DNA from: Alentia gelatinosa
Lineage: Eukaryota; Annelida; Polychaeta; Phyllodocida; Polynoidae
Assembly: GCA_950022655.1 (NCBI GenBank)
Contig: OX465579.1
Span: 47,161,950-47,225,949 of the forward strand
Direction of reading: 5' to 3'
Length of the DNA stretch: 64,000 bases
This document shows, in pieces, positions 61,592 through 64,000 of this stretch. Numbering within the stretch: the first letter of the stretch is position 1; every line of letters begins with the position of its first letter. The position numbers and the translations under genes are program-made. The notes below the pieces were generated by a model. The model made no database searches, was not told where the DNA came from, and saw nothing but the letters and a program-made list of their open reading frames with translations.

Positions 61592-62260
61592 TAACTATTG
61601 CCTTATTACCTGGGCATTCAGTTGCCTAAGATGATGTGATACAGTTATAATGATATGCAATATATTGCCTGTTGCGTGTATCAACCAGCCCTGATGCCCA
61701 ACACTGTGAGGATGCTCCAAAGCTGGATGCAATGTATATATTTGCACATATTATTTAATTAATAAGCATTTTTCATTGTTTTTTTACTTATAAATGTATA
61801 TATAGAATTCTGATGAGCGTGCATTGAGGTGTGAATTTTCAATCTAATCATGTTGCTGACGATTGACAAGGAAGTGTTGTCGCGCCAGATTTGCTGAAAT
61901 ACACGAGCTGCTGTTACAAACACTATGCATGTTTTGTATTATTAGAAAACGTCCTGTGGGCGAAACAGGGGTCCGTTACATGAATTTTGAAGGCATGAGG
62001 TATACAACGTATTGGATTCCAATATCAACGCCCATGTAGCCTACTGATATTACCCACAGCACAAACACGACCACACATGATCATTATTATTGTGATATGC
62101 ATGAAGGTGATAGATAGTAGTATTATCTTTTTTATCCCCTATCAATCTTATGTACAAATATGCTATAATATATATGGCTTGTATTTCTCATTTATTCTTA
62201 ATATTACCAATGGTCTTTAGTACATCATGGAATTATATATTTCAATTTTAGATCTGAATG

Positions 62261-62266
62261 AATAAA
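62261..62266 (+). terminator. candidate polyadenylation signal of the Ly6-type gene
   Basis: AATAAA about 670 bp after the stop codon, the first canonical hexamer noticed downstream. Confidence 0.4.
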
Positions 62267-62642
62267 ATGAATACGTGAATACAATACAAGCTACATTCAC
62301 GACATCCCCTAGGGGTGTCGTACGTTTCGTCGATTTTAGACGATCGTCGACCATTTGCACGATGTAGGTCAATGTTTATGTAACAATTTTGAGGCATTCC
62401 ATTTGATCGCATTGTACAAAGGTCGTAGCCCTACGATCAACATAATTATGTAAAAATATCAGCTCTAGAACACTCTTAAGATCTTTTATATGATCATACA
62501 CCATTTATTAAGCGAATCCCTGTTATCGTTTGAAGTCGGTCTTCAAGTTTATACGGCCTACCGTCTACAGGCTGTATGAGCTTGCCGACTGACCGAGAAC
62601 GAGAACCGTTTCATCCATAGTCATGACATTTGCTTATCATTA

Positions 62643-63235
62643 TTTACTATATACCAATGCCGTATATCCTGTATTTATCCTACCCCTAATATAAAATCCC
62701 ATAGGCTTAACATTGGGTTTCCATATGCCACGCTGACTGGCATACGGAGTTTTATATGCCACTAGTGGCATACAGCATTGTTATCACGTAATATTCCAAA
62801 ATAGAGAAGATAGGGTAGGATAAAATCAAAACCTGATTCGTTTTAATCTTGGCCACCGCATTCCACTCCTGAAGTTCTGGCTCCGGACTTCACTCGGCTT
62901 CGCCTCATGAAGTCACTTTGCCAAACTCCAGTCATGGAATACGGTGGCCAAGATTAAAACTCATCCAGTTTTACGATAATATGCACTGTTTTGCCATATG
63001 ATGTAAAAATACCGTATGAAACAGTGTTCTATATGGTAAAATGCGGAACGCTGTTCCTTACGCATTGATTAAATATGAGTCGTTTTGCCAAATTAAATTG
63101 GTTTAAAAAAAAATTAATTTCGGGCACATAGTAAATATAGAACAACTTACCATGCTTGAACAAGCCAAAAAACTCCTTAATTATTTACAGTTCGTATGGA
63201 CCTTGGCGTATGTACTGTAAATTATCATCTCGTTT
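62643..63235 (-). mobile_element. modular palindromic unit L (relative of unit I) carrying unit E
   Basis: TTTACTATATACC (62643-62655) with ATGCCGTATAT, and CACATAGTAAATA near 63125-63137, match the two boxes of unit I. AATATGCAC, GTTTTGCCATATGA and a CGGAACGCTGTTCC palindrome follow the same order as unit I. A right hairpin at about 63183-63223 has TTTACAGT and ACTGTAAA arms. Unit E is inserted just inside the left box. Confidence 0.6.
62674..62975 (-). mobile_element. modular palindromic unit E, nested in unit L
   Basis: A close copy of unit D. The boxes are TTTATCCTACCCC (62674-62686) and GGGTAGGATAAAA (62813-62825), with CCCATAGGCTTAACATTGGG and TATGCCACTAGTGGCATA between them. The hairpin from 62826 has TTTTAATCTTGGCCACCG and CGGTGGCCAAGATTAAAA and core CTCGGCTTCGCCTCATGA. 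It differs from D by scattered substitutions, including in the repeated word. Confidence 0.75.
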
Positions 63236-64000
63236 TGTACTTGTACATCATGGCCAGGGCGGTCTATATAATTAAAAACACAATGTTAAGCACTTACGAA
63301 GTTGTCGATTCCACCGTCTGTTAGTGTGACGTATTTATTTCACAGCGGGCACGAATATTATTGTCAAATCACCCTTAGCAGCGGGTAGTATTTGATAGAT
63401 GTTGACCACAGGTATATAACAATATTATTTTCATCACATGATGAAGTACAAGGTACACAATTAGAGATGCTTCGACAATGATAATACATATTTATCAATC
63501 TCCACTGCTATGGTTTTTAAGTCATTGTTCTAATATAATGAATGTCATGTTCACGAATGTCAATTTTGATATACCGTGCTTATTCCGGGACAAGCTGAGT
63601 GAGATGGAGTTTTTTACGACTTGTGTCTTGAGGCTTTTAAGAGAGTCAGTTGGTCTATTTTGTTCCAAAGAAGCAAAGCTCCTTTCAGTACAGTGTACTT
63701 TTTTACATGTCAGTGTAAAATACATCAACAGTTCATAGATCCCTTTTTTCTAGATCAATTCTCTAAATATGAAAAGAATAGTACTTGACATCTAATACAT
63801 TATATGGGAAACAAGCTATTTCTTATACAGATCAGTGAATAGCTGAAACTATGACAAACGCAATGGAAGCGCTTTAGTCTCAAGATACACCTTCATATTT
63901 GAGCAGGCTCCTATTCCTATGACGTTATTCCTTTCCAGGTTTCTAAGCAAAATTGTATTTTGAAGAGCCAGAACCCTTCTAAATGATCTCAAATTCGGTT
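63236..64000. other. gene-free end of the window
   Basis: An 86-codon plus frame at 63478-63738 overlaps a minus frame of similar length. Neither shows a domain or splice support. Confidence 0.45.

Overview
The window looks like nuclear DNA of a bilaterian marine invertebrate, possibly a spiralian such as a mollusc, annelid or brachiopod. The evidence is spliced genes with GT-AG introns, long AT-rich spacers, microsatellites, and very dense small transposons mixed with DIRS-like and LINE remnants. No species-diagnostic gene is present, so the clade is an inference. Almost all short open frames here are chance or transposon debris.

Four host loci can be supported. (1) Plus strand, 57754-61591: four exons that join in frame into a 187-residue secreted, probably GPI-anchored protein. 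It has a six-cysteine module ending in CC, followed by a ten-cysteine Ly6/uPAR domain. (2) Minus strand, 50034-52262: three exons encoding a 114-residue cysteine-free, Lys-rich protein with a signal peptide. (3) Minus strand, 46351-49210: two exons encoding a Pro/Tyr/Thr-rich protein with dibasic sites. (4) Minus strand, 38472-38784: the first coding exon of a putative class A GPCR (N-glycosylated N-terminus plus TM1), cut by a donor site; the rest of the receptor was not found in the window.

Layout: 1-11 kb is gene-poor, with one palindromic unit and a MITE. 11-17 kb carries an internally deleted DIRS-like copy, a repeat, a LINE 3' end, a possible LTR, a broken MADF-like gene and a TTAA-flanked MITE. 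17-28 kb is repeat-rich, with nested palindromic units at 21.4-22.9 kb and another at 27.7 kb. 28-38 kb holds a long hairpin, MITEs, a tandem duplication and a degraded DIRS-like element with Gag-like, RT, RNase H and tyrosine recombinase remnants. 38-64 kb holds the four host loci, with mobile elements between them and in their introns.

The most striking pattern is a family of modular palindromic units (1.6, 21.4, 22.6, 27.7, 28.3, 34.6, 45.5, 51.9, 62.7 and 62.6-63.2 kb). The full units share one architecture: a long two-stage hairpin with a variable stem and a recurring core like GAGGC-N3/4-GCCGAG bounded by CGAG, then two inverted boxes (for example TTTATCCTACCCC and GGGGTAGGATAAA) enclosing a second set of palindromes. 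In four units a 10-11 base word from the hairpin arm recurs exactly in the boxed segment, and the word differs from unit to unit. No protein-coding partner is visible, so they look non-autonomous.
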